Shown: in pieces, positions 19,090 through 27,826 of the stretch
Position numbering within the stretch: the first letter of the stretch is position 1
How the letters are laid out: every line of letters starts with the position of its first letter
DNA from: Leptothermofonsia sichuanensis E412
GTDB lineage: Bacteria; Cyanobacteriota; Cyanobacteriia; Leptolyngbyales; Leptolyngbyaceae
NCBI RefSeq assembly: GCF_019891175.1
Contig: NZ_CP072600.1
Span: 6,262,001 to 6,326,000, forward strand
Reading direction: 5' to 3'
Length of the DNA stretch: 64,000 bases
Program-made: the position numbers and the translations under genes
Notes under the pieces: model-generated
Databases searched by the model: none
What the model saw: the letters and a program-made list of their open reading frames with translations, nothing else
Told to the model about the DNA's origin: nothing

Positions 19090-20235
19090 TTAAGTCGGTA
19101 TTGCTGTTGATGAGGATGGCGGAGCAGCCACGGCAGGTGGCCGATCCTTAAAGATCTGAAAGCGTCCGTAAAGGGATTCACTGTACAGAACGACGATGAA
19201 AACTAATCCCTGGAACAGCAGTACGGTGGCATCTGGCATTCCGAAAGTGCGTTGTAAGGCACCACCGCTGGCAACAATGCCACCCAACAAAATGGCAACG
19301 AGAATGGCAGCCAGGGGGTTGTAACGGGCAACAAAGGCAACCAGAATTCCTGCATAGCCGTAACCCGCTACGATGGAAGCGTTTGCCTGTCCCTGCACCG
19401 CTGCAACCTCAACCATGCCTGCCAGACCAGCACAGGCACCCGCCAGAAAACAGATTGTCACAGTCAGTTGACCCACGGGCAGACCTGCGATGCGGGCAGC
19501 TTTGACATTGCCTCCGGCGGTGCGGGCAGCAAAGCCAAAAGTGGTGTGCTGGATCAGGAAGTAGGCGATCGCACAGGCGATTAACCCAAAAATCAACCCA
19601 TAGTGAACTCGACTGGAGGGAATGCTACCCAGCTTGTAAATATCGGGCAGCGGAAAGGTCGAGGGTTTGTTCAGGGAAGCCGGGTCTTTCATGGGACCTT
19701 CGACCAGGTGGTTCAGGAGGGCGATCGCAATGTAGTTCATCAGCAGACTACTGATGGTTTCATTGACTGCCCGATAGTGGCGCAGGACACCCGCTATGCC
19801 AATCCAGATTCCTCCCGCCGCCATGCCTGCCAGTGCCATGGCTGTAATCACCACGGCTGGCGGAAGTCCCAACAGGTTTTGTACCTGTTCGGGAGCGGGC
19901 AGAACCGACCCATAGGAGAGCAACAATCCCGCTGTAATGGCTCCCAGAGCACCCATGACCAGTGCTCCTTCATTCCCAATGATCATCAACCCCAGCCGGG
20001 CAGGTAAGGCCGTGCAAAGAGCGGTCAACATCAACGGAGCGGCTCGTAGCAGCGTTCCCTGGAAGGTCCGCCAGTTGCTGAAGGCGGATTTATAGATGGC
20101 TGCATAAATCTCAAATGGGTTTTTGCCGTAGAACGCGCAGAAGATACCAAACAAAACCATCGCGAACAGGATTGCCCCAATGGGAATTGCGATCGCCTCT
20201 GCCGTCGAGCGCCAGTTAGAACGATTGAGTACCAT
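19090..20235 (-). CDS. BMP-type ABC importer permease 1
   Basis: 381 residues, polytopic. Family segments: YKSAFSNWRTFQGTLLRAAPLMLTAL near the N-terminus, MIIGNEGALVMGALGA, and FAARTAGGNVKAARIAGLPV, the coupling-helix region. It starts 6 bases after the stop of the binding-protein gene, a tight operon junction. The C-terminal 25 residues are polar and proline/alanine rich. Substrate class cannot be fixed from the permease alone. Confidence 0.92.
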   Translation of the reverse strand: MVLNRSNWRSTAEAIAIPIGAILFAMVLFGIFCAFYGKNPFEIYAAIYKSAFSNWRTFQGTLLRAAPLMLTALCTALPARLGLMIIGNEGALVMGALGAITAGLLLSYGSVLPAPEQVQNLLGLPPAVVITAMALAGMAAGGIWIGIAGVLRHYRAVNETISSLLMNYIAIALLNHLVEGPMKDPASLNKPSTFPLPDIYKLGSIPSSRVHYGLIFGLIACAIAYFLIQHTTFGFAARTAGGNVKAARIAGLPVGQLTVTICFLAGACAGLAGMVEVAAVQGQANASIVAGYGYAGILVAFVARYNPLAAILVAILLGGIVASGGALQRTFGMPDATVLLFQGLVFIVVLYSESLYGRFQIFKDRPPAVAAPPSSSTAIPT

Positions 20236-20240
20236 AGCCC

Positions 20241-21431
20241 TTAACTCACCTTACCAATCACGCCTTCAGCCAGCCAGTCAATTTGAGTCAGTTGAGAATC
20301 TGTGACTTTATAACTTGTACCTGCCGGGATTTTAACGGAGCCAGTATTGTCCTCAATTGCCCCTGTATAGACCAGCATGGAGCCATCCACAAGCTTGGCT
20401 TTTGTCTCTTCCACATCCTTCCTGGCTGCCTCAGAAACCGCAGGCCCAAAAGGAGCCAGTTCAATGTAGTCTTCCTTCAGACCACCAATCACCTGATGAG
20501 GAATGCCGCCATTCATTAAGGTCTTGCCACTCCGGATCATGTCAACATAACCCTTGAAGATTATGCTCCACTTATAAGCTGTTCCGGTCAGGTAGCCCTT
20601 GGGTGCCAGGTCATTTTGAGCTGCATGGTAACCGCTGGAGTAAATACCCCGTTTCTCCGCCGTTTCAATCACGACCTTGGGACTGTCAACGTGCATGGCA
20701 ACCACATCAACGCCCTGGTCTGCCAGGGAATTGGTGGCTTCCGCCTCTTTCACCGGCATTGACCAGTCGCCAGTGAAAATGACCTGCATTTTAATGTCGG
20801 GCTTAATGCTGCGGGCACCCAAAATGAAGGGATTAATATTACGAAGTACTGGATTGATTGGTTTTGCGGCCACAAAGCCTAACTTACCTGTCTTGGAAGT
20901 CATGGCAGCAACGCGACCGGCAAGATACTGGCCCTCGTCCACCAGTGCAAAATAGCTGCCAATATTATCCGGCAATCCTTCTTTCCACAAAGTTCCGGCA
21001 TGGAAGAACTGCACCTCTGGAAAATCCTTTGCCACTTCCAGAATGTGCGGGTCAAAGTAACCAAACGAAGTTGGAAACAGTACGGTTGCGCCATCCTGCT
21101 CAATCATGTTGCGCATTACTTCCTGGACCTCTTTGGTTTCAGGAACACTTGCCTGCTCAATGATTTTGACCCCAGGGAGTTTGGCGGCTTCTGCTGCCCC
21201 GGTCGCCTGTGCCTGGTTCCAGCCATAGTCATCCTTTGCCCCCACATAGATGAAACCCATAACCAGAGGTTTATCAGAAACCGGGCTGGCTTCACTCCCT
21301 GTGCCCGTCTGGGTTTCTGAGGGGGTAGACGAGCAGCCCCAGAGTTTGGAGGTTGCTCCAAAGGCAGCAGTTGCTAGAAGACCCCGAATTACCTGACGCC
21401 GGGGAACATACACGTATCTTCTCGTACTCAC
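20241..21431 (-). CDS. BMP-family (PnrA/Med-like) substrate-binding lipoprotein
   Basis: About 396 residues from the GTG at 21431, which sits 9 bases after AAAGGAG; a TTG two codons earlier is possible. The N-terminus has PRRQVIRGLLATAAFGATS and a lipobox cysteine in KLWGCSS, so it is exported and lipid-anchored. The binding domain has the family pattern LVMGFIYVGAKDDYGWNQ, ATVLFPTSFGYF, and GKLGFVAAKPINPVLRNINP. BMP proteins bind nucleosides or related small molecules. It is the first gene of the operon, so it is usually the most expressed component. Confidence 0.93.
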   Translation of the reverse strand: MSTRRYVYVPRRQVIRGLLATAAFGATSKLWGCSSTPSETQTGTGSEASPVSDKPLVMGFIYVGAKDDYGWNQAQATGAAEAAKLPGVKIIEQASVPETKEVQEVMRNMIEQDGATVLFPTSFGYFDPHILEVAKDFPEVQFFHAGTLWKEGLPDNIGSYFALVDEGQYLAGRVAAMTSKTGKLGFVAAKPINPVLRNINPFILGARSIKPDIKMQVIFTGDWSMPVKEAEATNSLADQGVDVVAMHVDSPKVVIETAEKRGIYSSGYHAAQNDLAPKGYLTGTAYKWSIIFKGYVDMIRSGKTLMNGGIPHQVIGGLKEDYIELAPFGPAVSEAARKDVEETKAKLVDGSMLVYTGAIEDNTGSVKIPAGTSYKVTDSQLTQIDWLAEGVIGKVS

Positions 21432-22506
21432 GGTCAATTCTCCTTTAGAAGCGTTTACGGCGAAGGGATGCAGTTACATAGCCCTAAAACTATCCACCGT
21501 ATCTGGGATTGAGAGGATGTCTGTCAGACTATGGGAAAATACTCTAACCAAATGTGTCACACGTGACGATTTAACAGTTCGACAAGGTTCGCTCAAGGGG
21601 AGAAGAGAGGCGGGGAGCGATCGCGCAAACACCAGTCCAGATTTAGCCAGGGACAGGGTCAAAAGGACAGCATGACGAATTGCGATCGCTAACGTGTCCT
21701 GACCTGTATGGCTATCGCTACAGGATCAATCCCTTGATCAAGGAGCGAAAAATGACCAACCAGTGGTTATGGTCATCTGACTCAAGCTTTTTATAGGGTG
21801 TTTGAATCCAGTGAAGTCTATGGATAGCCGTAGAAATCTTGAGTCAGACAGAGGAGAGGTACCTCACTCAGAAAAGAAACCCTACAGTTGGGTTTTCTGT
21901 TATTAAACACCAGATTTATGTTTAAAGCTTGACCGGAACAGCGATTTCAAGCCTCCCAGTTTCACCTTCTACCGGGTTTAATCCCATTATCCTGCCAGGC
22001 ATCTGACCATATCTCGTTTCTACAATTCTGCCTGGAAATAAGGTATGGGAGGGTGCTGTCTCTTTTCAGATTGAGGCAGTGCCCCTGAAACTCCATTCCA
22101 CGCCAGAAGCCTGGAATGGGATTGGCACCGTTTGCACTCCCTGCCAGGCTCCTCCCCCTGGTGTTGTCCACCCGTCTACCTGCTCAGGTACTCCGGAAAC
22201 TGGAGCTGCCATGGGCCGTTCCCAGACTAGAGCCTGGGAACAAGGTTAGGGAACAATCAACATCAATAAAAATAACGATCGTTAAAAATTCATAAAAAAT
22301 GGTCGTTAAAATAATGATCATTTTGTAACGAAGTTTTGAGTTTCTGGTGCACAGGCTGATGTAGGATACATCGAAGCATTTCTCTTCAAATTTAAGTCAG
22401 GCAAATTTAAGTTGGGTGTGATGGTGATGGATTCAGGTGCCTGGCAAGATGTTGCTGAATCCCAGGGTGAACTGAAACCGCGTTTCTGTGTAGAAGTGAT
22501 TCAAGT
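21432..22506. promoter_or_regulatory. Divergent intergenic region (~1.07 kb)
   Basis: No gene was identified. Contents: the inverted repeat GTCACACGTGAC near 21556-21567 upstream of the importer operon; two HIP1-type octamers; an inverted 30-base segment near 21819-21848 shared with 8940-8968; a hairpin with AGAAACCC/GGGTTTTCT arms near 21876-21900; a hairpin GTTCCCAG/CTGGGAAC at 22218-22241; and two perfect palindromes, TAACGATCGTTA at 22273-22284 and AATGATCATT at 22313-22322, in a very AT-rich stretch upstream of the amidase gene. Confidence 0.45.
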
Positions 22507-23463
22507 ATGAGACGAAAGTTTTTCGGGGTTGTGGCGCTGGTGGCGTTCTGTGTAATTACGTTGAGCCTGACGATCAACGTGGGGCTTGCGCAGCTTCGCG
22601 ATGACGCCGGGTTTGAATCCCCAGGCAGTGTCGTGCCGGATCCCCCCGCGGCCACTCAACCATCGGCTCCCCTATTTTCAACCGCCTGTGCTCTGCAACC
22701 AGAAAGGAAAAATCGGCCCTCGATCCGGTCAACGACTGAGGCGTTAGGGATAGCCCCCCATGCAATTACGCTGAGTCGATTCCGCCAGGAACGGGAGGTA
22801 GTGGATTCTGAAAAGCGGCTGCCCCTGACCAGGTTGTTGAGTCAACTGACCACCTACACCCCCAGGGAGGAGATTGCTTTAATCGACCCGACCAATTACG
22901 GCGATCGCTATTTCAGGGATATCAACGGTAACCTGGCTTTGTTAGAGCCGCTGGTTGTCTTGCACGAAACAGTTGGCTCTGCGAACAGCGCGATTAACTT
23001 TTTCCGCACCCCCCACCCCAGAGACGAAGACCAGGCAAGCTATCACACCCTGATCCGCTTAAATGGCACGATTGTATACCTGGTGCCCCCCGATAAGCGA
23101 GCATTTGGGGCAGGCAACTCCGCATTCAAGGGGCAAACGGTAAAGACCAACCCGGCACTGGCAGGTTCCGTCAACAACTTTGCTTACCACATTTCGCTGG
23201 AAACCCCTGCCGATGGCAACAATAATCGCGCTCACCATAGTGGCTATACCCAGGCACAATACCAGTCTTTAGCCTGGCTGGTTGCTAAAACGGGGGTCAC
23301 AGACGACCGGATTACAACCCACAAAGCCGTTGACCGCTCATCCTCCCGGATGGATCCGCGCAGTTTTGAGTTTCCCCGGTTTATGTCACTGCTACAGACC
23401 TATCCCCGCACCACTGAGATTGCCATTCACTGCACTGAGCCTGGGACGGATTCTGACAGCTAA
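22507..23463 (+). CDS. N-acetylmuramoyl-L-alanine amidase (Amidase_2) with signal peptide
   Basis: 318 residues. An N-terminal hydrophobic segment (FFGVVALVAFCVITLSLTINVGLA) is a likely signal peptide or anchor. The catalytic domain occupies about residues 145-300: zinc histidine candidates in LVVLHETVGS, YHISLETP and DDRITTHKAVD, and the substrate-loop SYHTLIRLNGTIVYLVPPDKRAFGAG read in parts. It should cleave the stem peptide from peptidoglycan. It stands alone, 1.07 kb from its divergent neighbour, in a region with palindromes. Confidence 0.88.
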   Translation: MRRKFFGVVALVAFCVITLSLTINVGLAQLRDDAGFESPGSVVPDPPAATQPSAPLFSTACALQPERKNRPSIRSTTEALGIAPHAITLSRFRQEREVVDSEKRLPLTRLLSQLTTYTPREEIALIDPTNYGDRYFRDINGNLALLEPLVVLHETVGSANSAINFFRTPHPRDEDQASYHTLIRLNGTIVYLVPPDKRAFGAGNSAFKGQTVKTNPALAGSVNNFAYHISLETPADGNNNRAHHSGYTQAQYQSLAWLVAKTGVTDDRITTHKAVDRSSSRMDPRSFEFPRFMSLLQTYPRTTEIAIHCTEPGTDSDS

Positions 23464-23547
23464 TCCTCACAAGATTCTCAAATTTTGACGGTACTCCTTA
23501 ATAGAGCAAGGCGATCGCAGTTGTTCTGCCATGAAGGAGTCCTACCT

Positions 23548-24189
23548 ATGTCTCGCGTCAACCCCTATCTTTCCCTGCTGGAAATTCCCCCTGGATATCT
23601 GAACATCATGGGCTATGTGGATGAGTCAGAAGTCAACGGTCCCGGTTGTCGAGCAGTGATCTGGGTGCAGGGCTGCCTGCGGGAATGCCAGGGGTGCTTT
23701 AACCCGGCATCCTGGTCATTTGAAATCAATCAACTGGTGGAGATTGACACCCTGGTTGAACGAATTCTGGACAATCCCCGCAACGAAGGGGTTACCTTTT
23801 CGGGGGGAGAGCCGTTCTGGCAGGCTCCTGCCCTGGCTGTCCTGGCACGTAAGGTGAAAGCCGCTGGTTTGAATGTTATGGCTTTTACAGGTTTCACCCT
23901 GGAACAACTCAAGGATGCTTACGCTCCGGCAGGCGCAAAAGATTTGCTGGAACAACTGGATATTCTGATTGATGGTCCTTATGTAGAGGCACTGGCTGTT
24001 AATTCCCCTGATTCGCCAGTTTCATCCAGTAATCAGCGGGTTCATATTTTTAATCCGGCGTTTAAAGACCAGATTACCTGGGCCAGTGATCAGGTTGAAA
24101 TTCACATTTTGAAGGATGGTAGCCGCATTATCACAGGCTATCGAGGGCAAATGTTACCCACTGAGTTGGAGCCATATCAGACATCTTGA
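23548..24189 (+). CDS. NrdG-like radical SAM activating protein
   Basis: 213 residues from ATG 23548, preceded by GAAGGAGT. The radical-SAM cluster motif CLRECQGCF (CX3CX2C) is present with the glycine-rich SAM loop FSGGEPFWQ and DILIDGPY. The fold matches anaerobic ribonucleotide-reductase activators (NrdG/4Fe-4S single-cluster-domain proteins). No class III reductase (NrdD) is nearby, and in cyanobacteria homologues are common without it, so the activated partner is not known. Confidence 0.88.
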   Translation: MSRVNPYLSLLEIPPGYLNIMGYVDESEVNGPGCRAVIWVQGCLRECQGCFNPASWSFEINQLVEIDTLVERILDNPRNEGVTFSGGEPFWQAPALAVLARKVKAAGLNVMAFTGFTLEQLKDAYAPAGAKDLLEQLDILIDGPYVEALAVNSPDSPVSSSNQRVHIFNPAFKDQITWASDQVEIHILKDGSRIITGYRGQMLPTELEPYQTS

Positions 24190-24301
24190 CAGCAGGGATA
24201 GGAGACTTCCCGGTAAAATAGGCAGGGTCAGTAGTTTCAACGCTATTTGCAAGAACTGTTAGACCAGTGGCATTGACCTGCTTATGCACAGGAGGGTTGT
24301 T

Positions 24302-24883
24302 GTGAAGGAAATTTTAGTCAGTTTTGGAGTTATGGTGGTCTGTGTTTTGGTGCTGTTGATCTCTCAACTCAGTGGAAGCCAGAGTCAGGCGATCGCAGAC
24401 AATCTCCCCAAAACCGAATCCCAACCAGTGACTGCCGTCATTGAAAATCAGCCTGCTGTTACTGATAGCCAATTTCTGGTAGCCGATGCTTCAGCGACTC
24501 TGACCGCCGATAGTACGACTGCCAATTCCAAAGAAGGAGACAAACCAGTGATTACAACGCCTTCTGGCCTGAAGTATGTAGATCTAGTGGAAGGAACTGG
24601 GGCATCTCCCCAGACGGGACAGACTGTGTCAGTTCACTACACAGGAACCTTAGAGAATGGCAAAAAGTTTGACAGCTCCCGCGATCGGGGTGAACCGTTC
24701 AAATTCAAAATTGGGGTTGGACAGGTGATCAAAGGCTGGGATGAAGGCGTTGGCACCATGAAAACGGGTGGTCGCCGGCAGTTGGTGATCCCGCCCGAAC
24801 TGGGCTATGGCGCACGTGGTATTGGTCCGATTCCGCCCAACTCTACGCTGATTTTTGATGTTGAACTCCTGGGCGTGAATTAG
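24302..24883 (+). CDS. FKBP-type peptidyl-prolyl isomerase with N-terminal anchor
   Basis: 193 residues from GTG 24302; AGGAGGG at 24290-24296 is correctly spaced for it, so I preferred it to the ATG at 24284 that lies on top of that site. An N-terminal hydrophobic segment ([20 protein letters not shown]) anchors or exports the protein; a polar linker of ~60 residues follows. The C-terminal ~105 residues are an FKBP domain: [49 protein letters not shown]. It probably assists folding of periplasmic or thylakoid-lumen proteins. Confidence 0.93.
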   Translation: MKEILVSFGVMVVCVLVLLISQLSGSQSQAIADNLPKTESQPVTAVIENQPAVTDSQFLVADASATLTADSTTANSKEGDKPVITTPSGLKYVDLVEGTGASPQTGQTVSVHYTGTLENGKKFDSSRDRGEPFKFKIGVGQVIKGWDEGVGTMKTGGRRQLVIPPELGYGARGIGPIPPNSTLIFDVELLGVN

Positions 24884-24913
24884 CCATTGCGGCATCGAAA
24901 AATTCAGGGTTCT

Positions 24914-24990
24914 CTACCACAGAGACACAGAGGGCACAGGAGAATTGCTCCGTGTTCTCTGTGCTTCTGTGGTGAAGTTTCAGTCTATAA
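24914..24990. repeat. CACAGAG-type palindromic repeat, copy 2
   Basis: A near-complete palindrome: ACCACAGAGACACAGAGGGC on the left and, after GAATTGCTCC, GTGTTCTCTGTGCTTCTGTG on the right, ending GGTGAAGTTTCAG. It sits between the convergent FKBP and 25063-25347 genes, so it may serve as a bidirectional terminator. Confidence 0.8.
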
Positions 24991-25062
24991 ACGCCTCACT
25001 CTTGAGTCACCAGAGTAACCAGAAGAGACCAGTTATTGTCAGTTTCTACCAGACCCGGACTT

Positions 25063-25347
25063 CTATATCTGCCAGATCTCCACTTCATCAAGCTTAAATG
25101 CAAAGACTGCCTGAACGCCTAACTCGTCGGTGAAGATTGTGGATGTATCAGGGTCATAGAGATAAACCAGGATTTCACTGAGTTCTAGAGGGTTTGATGG
25201 CTCCATTGCTGCATGACTGTCCTGGGGTAAACCCTCCTGTACAGGATCAGTGACCAGATCAATAATGATCCCAAAGCAGTATTCTTTCGGGTGTTGCGGT
25301 TGAGGTTTAAACGGTTGCTTAAGGCGCACGATGTCGCCTGTTTTCAT
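25063..25347 (-). CDS. Conserved hypothetical protein
   Basis: 94 residues starting MKTGDIVRLKQPFKPQ, an N-terminus resembling small SH3-like barrel proteins, followed by EYCFGIIIDLV and EILVYLYDPDTSTIFTDELG. It is probably a small beta protein of a kind common in cyanobacteria; no function assigned. Minus strand, convergent with FKBP, 184 bases from the DUF3181 gene upstream. Confidence 0.7.
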   Translation of the reverse strand: MKTGDIVRLKQPFKPQPQHPKEYCFGIIIDLVTDPVQEGLPQDSHAAMEPSNPLELSEILVYLYDPDTSTIFTDELGVQAVFAFKLDEVEIWQI

Positions 25348-25531
25348 CAGTCAAGCTCCTGGTTAACTGAAACGGTAAATTTTCTGCCGATGAAGCGTTG
25401 CTCCCAGAAAACCATAGCATTTTACCTGCTCCCAACCAGGAGCCAGGAAACACTGGCTTTTACGAAAGCGCTCTCGTTTCTTAACCAGATCTTAACCCAG
25501 AATGAGCCTGTCAACAGGGAACTGTCGGGAG

Positions 25532-25840
25532 TTACATCTTGCGCTGGAACTCCTCCAGAATATCCATCAGGTTCACCTGGCATTGCACTGGAAGTAAATC
25601 GACCAGGGGCACTTCTCGTTTCCCCCCCCCTAGCCTGACAGGGATGTCTTGCAGAGTTTTGACAACTTCATCTTCATCTAATAAGCCAGAAGTCAACATG
25701 GGGTAAAGGCGCTCTGCCAGCACCGTGTGCAGGTGGGCATTGGAGAGGTAAAGATGCCACTTTGCCACATCGATATAAATGTTTTCCCCAATTTCAGCCG
25801 CAAGGGCTTCAATCGCTTCTGCTGCATTGATGTTCGTCAT
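25532..25840 (-). CDS. DUF3181 family protein
   Basis: 102 residues, with the cyanobacterial pattern EAIEALAAEIGENIYIDVAKWHLYLSNAHLHT, matching DUF3181 members in order and length. It is acidic and probably helical, without membrane segments. No biochemical role known. It is on the same strand as the hypothetical gene downstream. Confidence 0.8.
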   Translation of the reverse strand: MTNINAAEAIEALAAEIGENIYIDVAKWHLYLSNAHLHTVLAERLYPMLTSGLLDEDEVVKTLQDIPVRLGGGKREVPLVDLLPVQCQVNLMDILEEFQRKM

Positions 25841-25930
25841 TGCAAACTATCCTTTATTACTAATGGCCTGATTCATCTGTTCAGAACGATCCCATTCACC
25901 CATTACAAGCCACGGATCAGACGGTTATTT

Positions 25931-26010
25931 GGGGTTGCTGATTCTGGGCATGAAATTAGAGGTCGTATGAATTGAAGCTCAATCCCAATTCATAGAGCTA
26001 TCCAGCACCA
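25931..26010 (-). repeat. GGTGCTG...CAGCAAC palindromic element, copy D
   Basis: Read on the minus strand it begins GGTGCTGGATAGCTCTATGA, contains paired AATTGGG/CAATTCATA arms and ends AATCAGCAACCCC, the same layout as copies at 28998-29080, 29131-29209 and 34062-34139. Confidence 0.75.
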
Positions 26011-26041
26011 CGGTTATTCAGGTCAGCTATTCAAGTCAGTC

Positions 26042-26380
26042 TTAACGTTTGGTCTTGGAAGGCTTTTTCTCCGACTTGGGTTGAAACCCGGTGCCTGAAG
26101 CTGGCGCAGAGGTTGGTGAGGAATCTTCATACCGGGCGATCGCAAAAATGAAAACCGCATGGGCAACCAGAAATGTTCCCCAACCTGCTGTAACCAGAGG
26201 CGTCCATAGAAACCCGCCTGGAGCACCCAGTTCAGAGGTTTCTCCCAACACTCGAAAAAACCAGAGTCCAGAGTTGACCACCGCAAATATTGCCACATGT
26301 AGAGCAAAGTTCATCCGGTCATCTAAACGGCGGTAGGCAGGATCCTTGCGATCAGGTTTACGGGGCCAGCGTGGAGGCAT
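26042..26380 (-). CDS. 2TM-domain membrane protein
   Basis: 112 residues from ATG 26380. Basic N-terminus (PPRWPRKPDRKDPAYRRLDDR), two hydrophobic helices (NFALHVAIFAVVNSGLWFF and LVTAGWGTFLVAHAVFIFAI) and a basic tail (KSEKKPSKTKR). This is the layout of the 2TM domain (PF13239-like) found in bacteria as stand-alone proteins or fused to kinases. The frame is open upstream to 26479 with another ATG, so a 145-residue version is possible. Confidence 0.75.
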   Translation of the reverse strand: MPPRWPRKPDRKDPAYRRLDDRMNFALHVAIFAVVNSGLWFFRVLGETSELGAPGGFLWTPLVTAGWGTFLVAHAVFIFAIARYEDSSPTSAPASGTGFQPKSEKKPSKTKR

Positions 26381-26582
26381 AGATAAAACAATGGGTGAAG
26401 CTTCTATCTCTAAGATATCGGATTGCTCCCCTGATGGATAGGGAGGAGAGGAAGGAGGGAGCAGCGGGAAGAAGTCCAAAGAATTGATTAAGTTGCGCTA
26501 AAAGACCGACTCTGTCAGTTGGTAAGTAAGGTTAGAATTCAGACAGCGTTCCATACCCCTCTTCTCACACTGGACTCTATTC

Positions 26583-27098
26583 GTGACTATCGCACGATTT
26601 TTCCGCAGAAGCACGCTCAAACGGAGATCGAATCATCTTGCCGTCGTCGTTCTCCCGAATGAAGCAGCGGCTTTTCAAGCCTATCGCCTGCTGCATTACC
26701 ACGGCATTTCACCCGAACATCTGGCGATCGTAGGAACTGGATACAGTAGTCCTGAACGGGTGGGGCTGATGCAACCAGCTCAGATTGCTGTTCGTAAGGC
26801 ACTGGTTTATTCCCTGGTGTCGGCGATCGCAGGTACTGCCACCAGCCTGGTCATTACGTTCATTGGTGACATTGAGTTGAGTTGGATAGCCCTGGTACCG
26901 CTGGTTGCGCTTTTAAGTGGGCTTTGTGGGGCATTATTGGGGGCATTAACGGGCTTTCTGGGTGAGGGCAGCACAGCCAGCATTTATCGTCATCATCTTG
27001 ACCAGGGACGTTATCTTTTGATGATGGAAGGACCAGAACAGTTGGTTCGCTGGGGACAGGAGGTTTTGAGCTATTACTCTACACCCAGTCCTCATTAG
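26583..27098 (+). CDS. Membrane protein with stress-protein-17M-like N-terminus
   Basis: 171 residues from a GTG. The N-terminal ~60 residues (HLAVVVLPNEAAAFQAYRLL, HGISPEHLAIVG) resemble the GSP17M/YflT-type domain. A central hydrophobic region has two helices (ALVYSLVSAIAGTATSLVITF and IALVPLVALLSGLCGALLGAL) with a glycine-rich GALLGALTGFLGEG turn, and the C-terminus is soluble. Similar cyanobacterial proteins are sometimes annotated as low-temperature-induced, but function is unproven. The divergent neighbour is the 2TM gene. Confidence 0.7.
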   Translation: MTIARFFRRSTLKRRSNHLAVVVLPNEAAAFQAYRLLHYHGISPEHLAIVGTGYSSPERVGLMQPAQIAVRKALVYSLVSAIAGTATSLVITFIGDIELSWIALVPLVALLSGLCGALLGALTGFLGEGSTASIYRHHLDQGRYLLMMEGPEQLVRWGQEVLSYYSTPSPH

Positions 27099-27136
27099 AT
27101 CTTGTTCGCGCCACCAGGGTTGTTTTAGTCGGGCAT

Positions 27137-27173
27137 CCAGTGGTCTGTTAAGAATTATTTTGTGGGTTGAAAC
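27137..27173. repeat. Solo end related to the 46.8-kb MITE-like element
   Basis: Shares the 19-mer AAGAATTATTTTGTGGGTT and the preceding AGTGGT end with the inverted right end of the element at 46815-46913. Only one end was recognised here. Confidence 0.6.
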
Positions 27174-27425
27174 CCTGAAATAGTAACCTTATTCCTGATC
27201 CCAGACTGACAAATTCAAGGCTGACAAGCCACCCGGTAGATCAGAAGCCAGGAGCCAGCAGACAGAATGGAGTATTTCTCCTGACTTCTGGGTTCTGACT
27301 GCGGTAATAACTTCTATGCGTCTGTGCTGGTTGATTTTTCACTGAAGGATTAAGATTATTAGAGTTAGTTAGAAGTGTTGCGTTTCAGTTTTTAATAATC
27401 TGGTCCTCTATGGGAGTTATCTTCT

Positions 27426-27710
27426 GTGACAGACAGACAAGACGCCAACAGAGAAAAAGAACAGTTTTTTTACCCGATTGGCCGTTATCGGGGTGAGTTC
27501 ACTCCAGAGCATCTGGCGTTTAACGCTAATCTGCAAGAGTTTGCTCAGCGTGTTGTCCTGATCTGTGGCCTGGAGACGGGGGGCAAGATTTCTTCCACAG
27601 ATGCATACAAGCAAATTAAGGAACTCTGGCAACAGCTTAAAAAGTCGAAGCAGGAACTCTTAGATCAGGCGAAGCGCGAGAAACCTGACCTGCCTGAAGA
27701 TGACAGTTAG
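27426..27710 (+). CDS. Small conserved cyanobacterial protein (DUF7219-like)
   Basis: 94 residues from GTG 27426. Pattern FFYPIGRYRGEFTPEHLAFN, then NLQEFAQRVVLICGLETGGKIS and YKQIKELWQQLKKSKQELL, a conserved small cyanobacterial family that I associate with DUF7219 (sometimes mislabelled as isopropylmalate synthase-related). It is helical and soluble; no function is known. It is convergent with wecB, with a palindromic repeat between them. Confidence 0.75.
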   Translation: MTDRQDANREKEQFFYPIGRYRGEFTPEHLAFNANLQEFAQRVVLICGLETGGKISSTDAYKQIKELWQQLKKSKQELLDQAKREKPDLPEDDS

Positions 27711-27734
27711 GAGCGTGGGTGCAATCAACGGAAG

Positions 27735-27817
27735 TGTCTGGAACTTCACCACAGAGGCACAGAGAACACAGGGCCATTCTTTTGTGCTTTCTGAGGCAAA
27801 GTTTCAGGTTATAAAAT
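27735..27817. repeat. CACAGAG-type palindromic repeat, copy 3
   Basis: Left arm AACTTCACCACAGAGGCACA, right arm degenerate (TTTTGTGCTTTCTGAGGCAA), ending AGTTTCAGGTTATAAAAT. Located between the convergent small protein and wecB. Confidence 0.75.
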
Positions 27818-27826
27818 CCTCATCCC

